Shown here piece by piece: positions 6,041-6,113 of a DNA stretch of 6,113 bases. The stretch is from Actinomycetota bacterium (lineage in GTDB: Bacteria; Actinomycetota; Thermoleophilia; RBG-16-64-13). A program made the position numbers and the translations under genes. Where the stretch lies: positions 1 to 6,113 of the forward strand of contig PMIZ01000305.1 in the NCBI GenBank assembly GCA_003157225.1. Reading direction: 5' to 3'. The notes under the pieces are model-generated. The model was given only the letters and a program-made list of their open reading frames with translations, was not told the origin of the DNA and did not search any database. How positions within the stretch are numbered: the stretch's first letter is position 1; every line of letters starts with the position of its first letter.

Positions 6041-6113
6041 ATGTTCTCACACAAGAAGGAAGATGTTCTCAAGCACACCAAGGGCAACCGCGAAGAGCTG
6101 TTGGCAAGCGAGA
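6041..6113 (+). CDS. Start of an unidentified gene (3' end outside window)
   Basis: ATG 6041 follows a perfect AGGAGG and opens a frame that runs off the window after 24 codons: MFSHKKEDVLKH, then TKGNREELLASE. The piece is hydrophilic and helical, with no signal peptide. It loosely recalls the N-terminus of small cytoplasmic proteins in which a segment like NREEILxSxK precedes a CGCFYC zinc-ribbon-like motif. That is a guess from a dozen residues. The function is not known. Confidence 0.6.
   Translation, partial: MFSHKKEDVLKHTKGNREELLASE

Overview
The window reads as ordinary bacterial DNA, GC-rich by eye, with tightly spaced plus-strand genes. No rRNA, tRNA, CRISPR array or transposase is visible. 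Gene content points to an anaerobe: an oxygen-sensitive type of molybdenum transhydroxylase with a [4Fe-4S] subunit, followed by a radical SAM enzyme. The species cannot be named from this sequence.

Layout. Bases 1-652 are the 3' end of a CocE/NonD-type alpha/beta-hydrolase gene (C-terminal jelly-roll domain only). After 71 bases come two adjoining genes, 724-3273 and 3274-4110. They encode the large and small subunits of an enzyme of the pyrogallol-phloroglucinol transhydroxylase family (AthL/AthS, also called TthL/TthS). All four active-site residues known from the Pelobacter acidigallici enzyme are present, and the small subunit has the twelve Cys ligands needed for three [4Fe-4S] clusters. 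A 320-base gap (4111-4430) follows. It holds an exact 40-bp copy of an internal piece of the hydrolase gene, a short tandem repeat and two perfect 6-bp hairpins. Next is a radical SAM gene (4431-5366, start revised downstream), then a small MerR/excisionase-like HTH gene (5596-5895), and the first 24 codons of a further gene (from 6041).

How they work together. AthL and AthS form one cytoplasmic complex that rearranges hydroxyl groups on polyphenols, a step in anaerobic breakdown of gallate, pyrogallol or related trihydroxybenzenes. The upstream hydrolase could release phenols from esters, but that is only inference from position. The radical SAM and HTH genes have no evident link to this pathway. 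The most unusual non-coding feature is the 40-bp direct repeat, whose copies lie exactly 3800 bp apart and bracket the transhydroxylase genes. It suggests that a recombination or duplication event placed or trapped this module beside the hydrolase gene.
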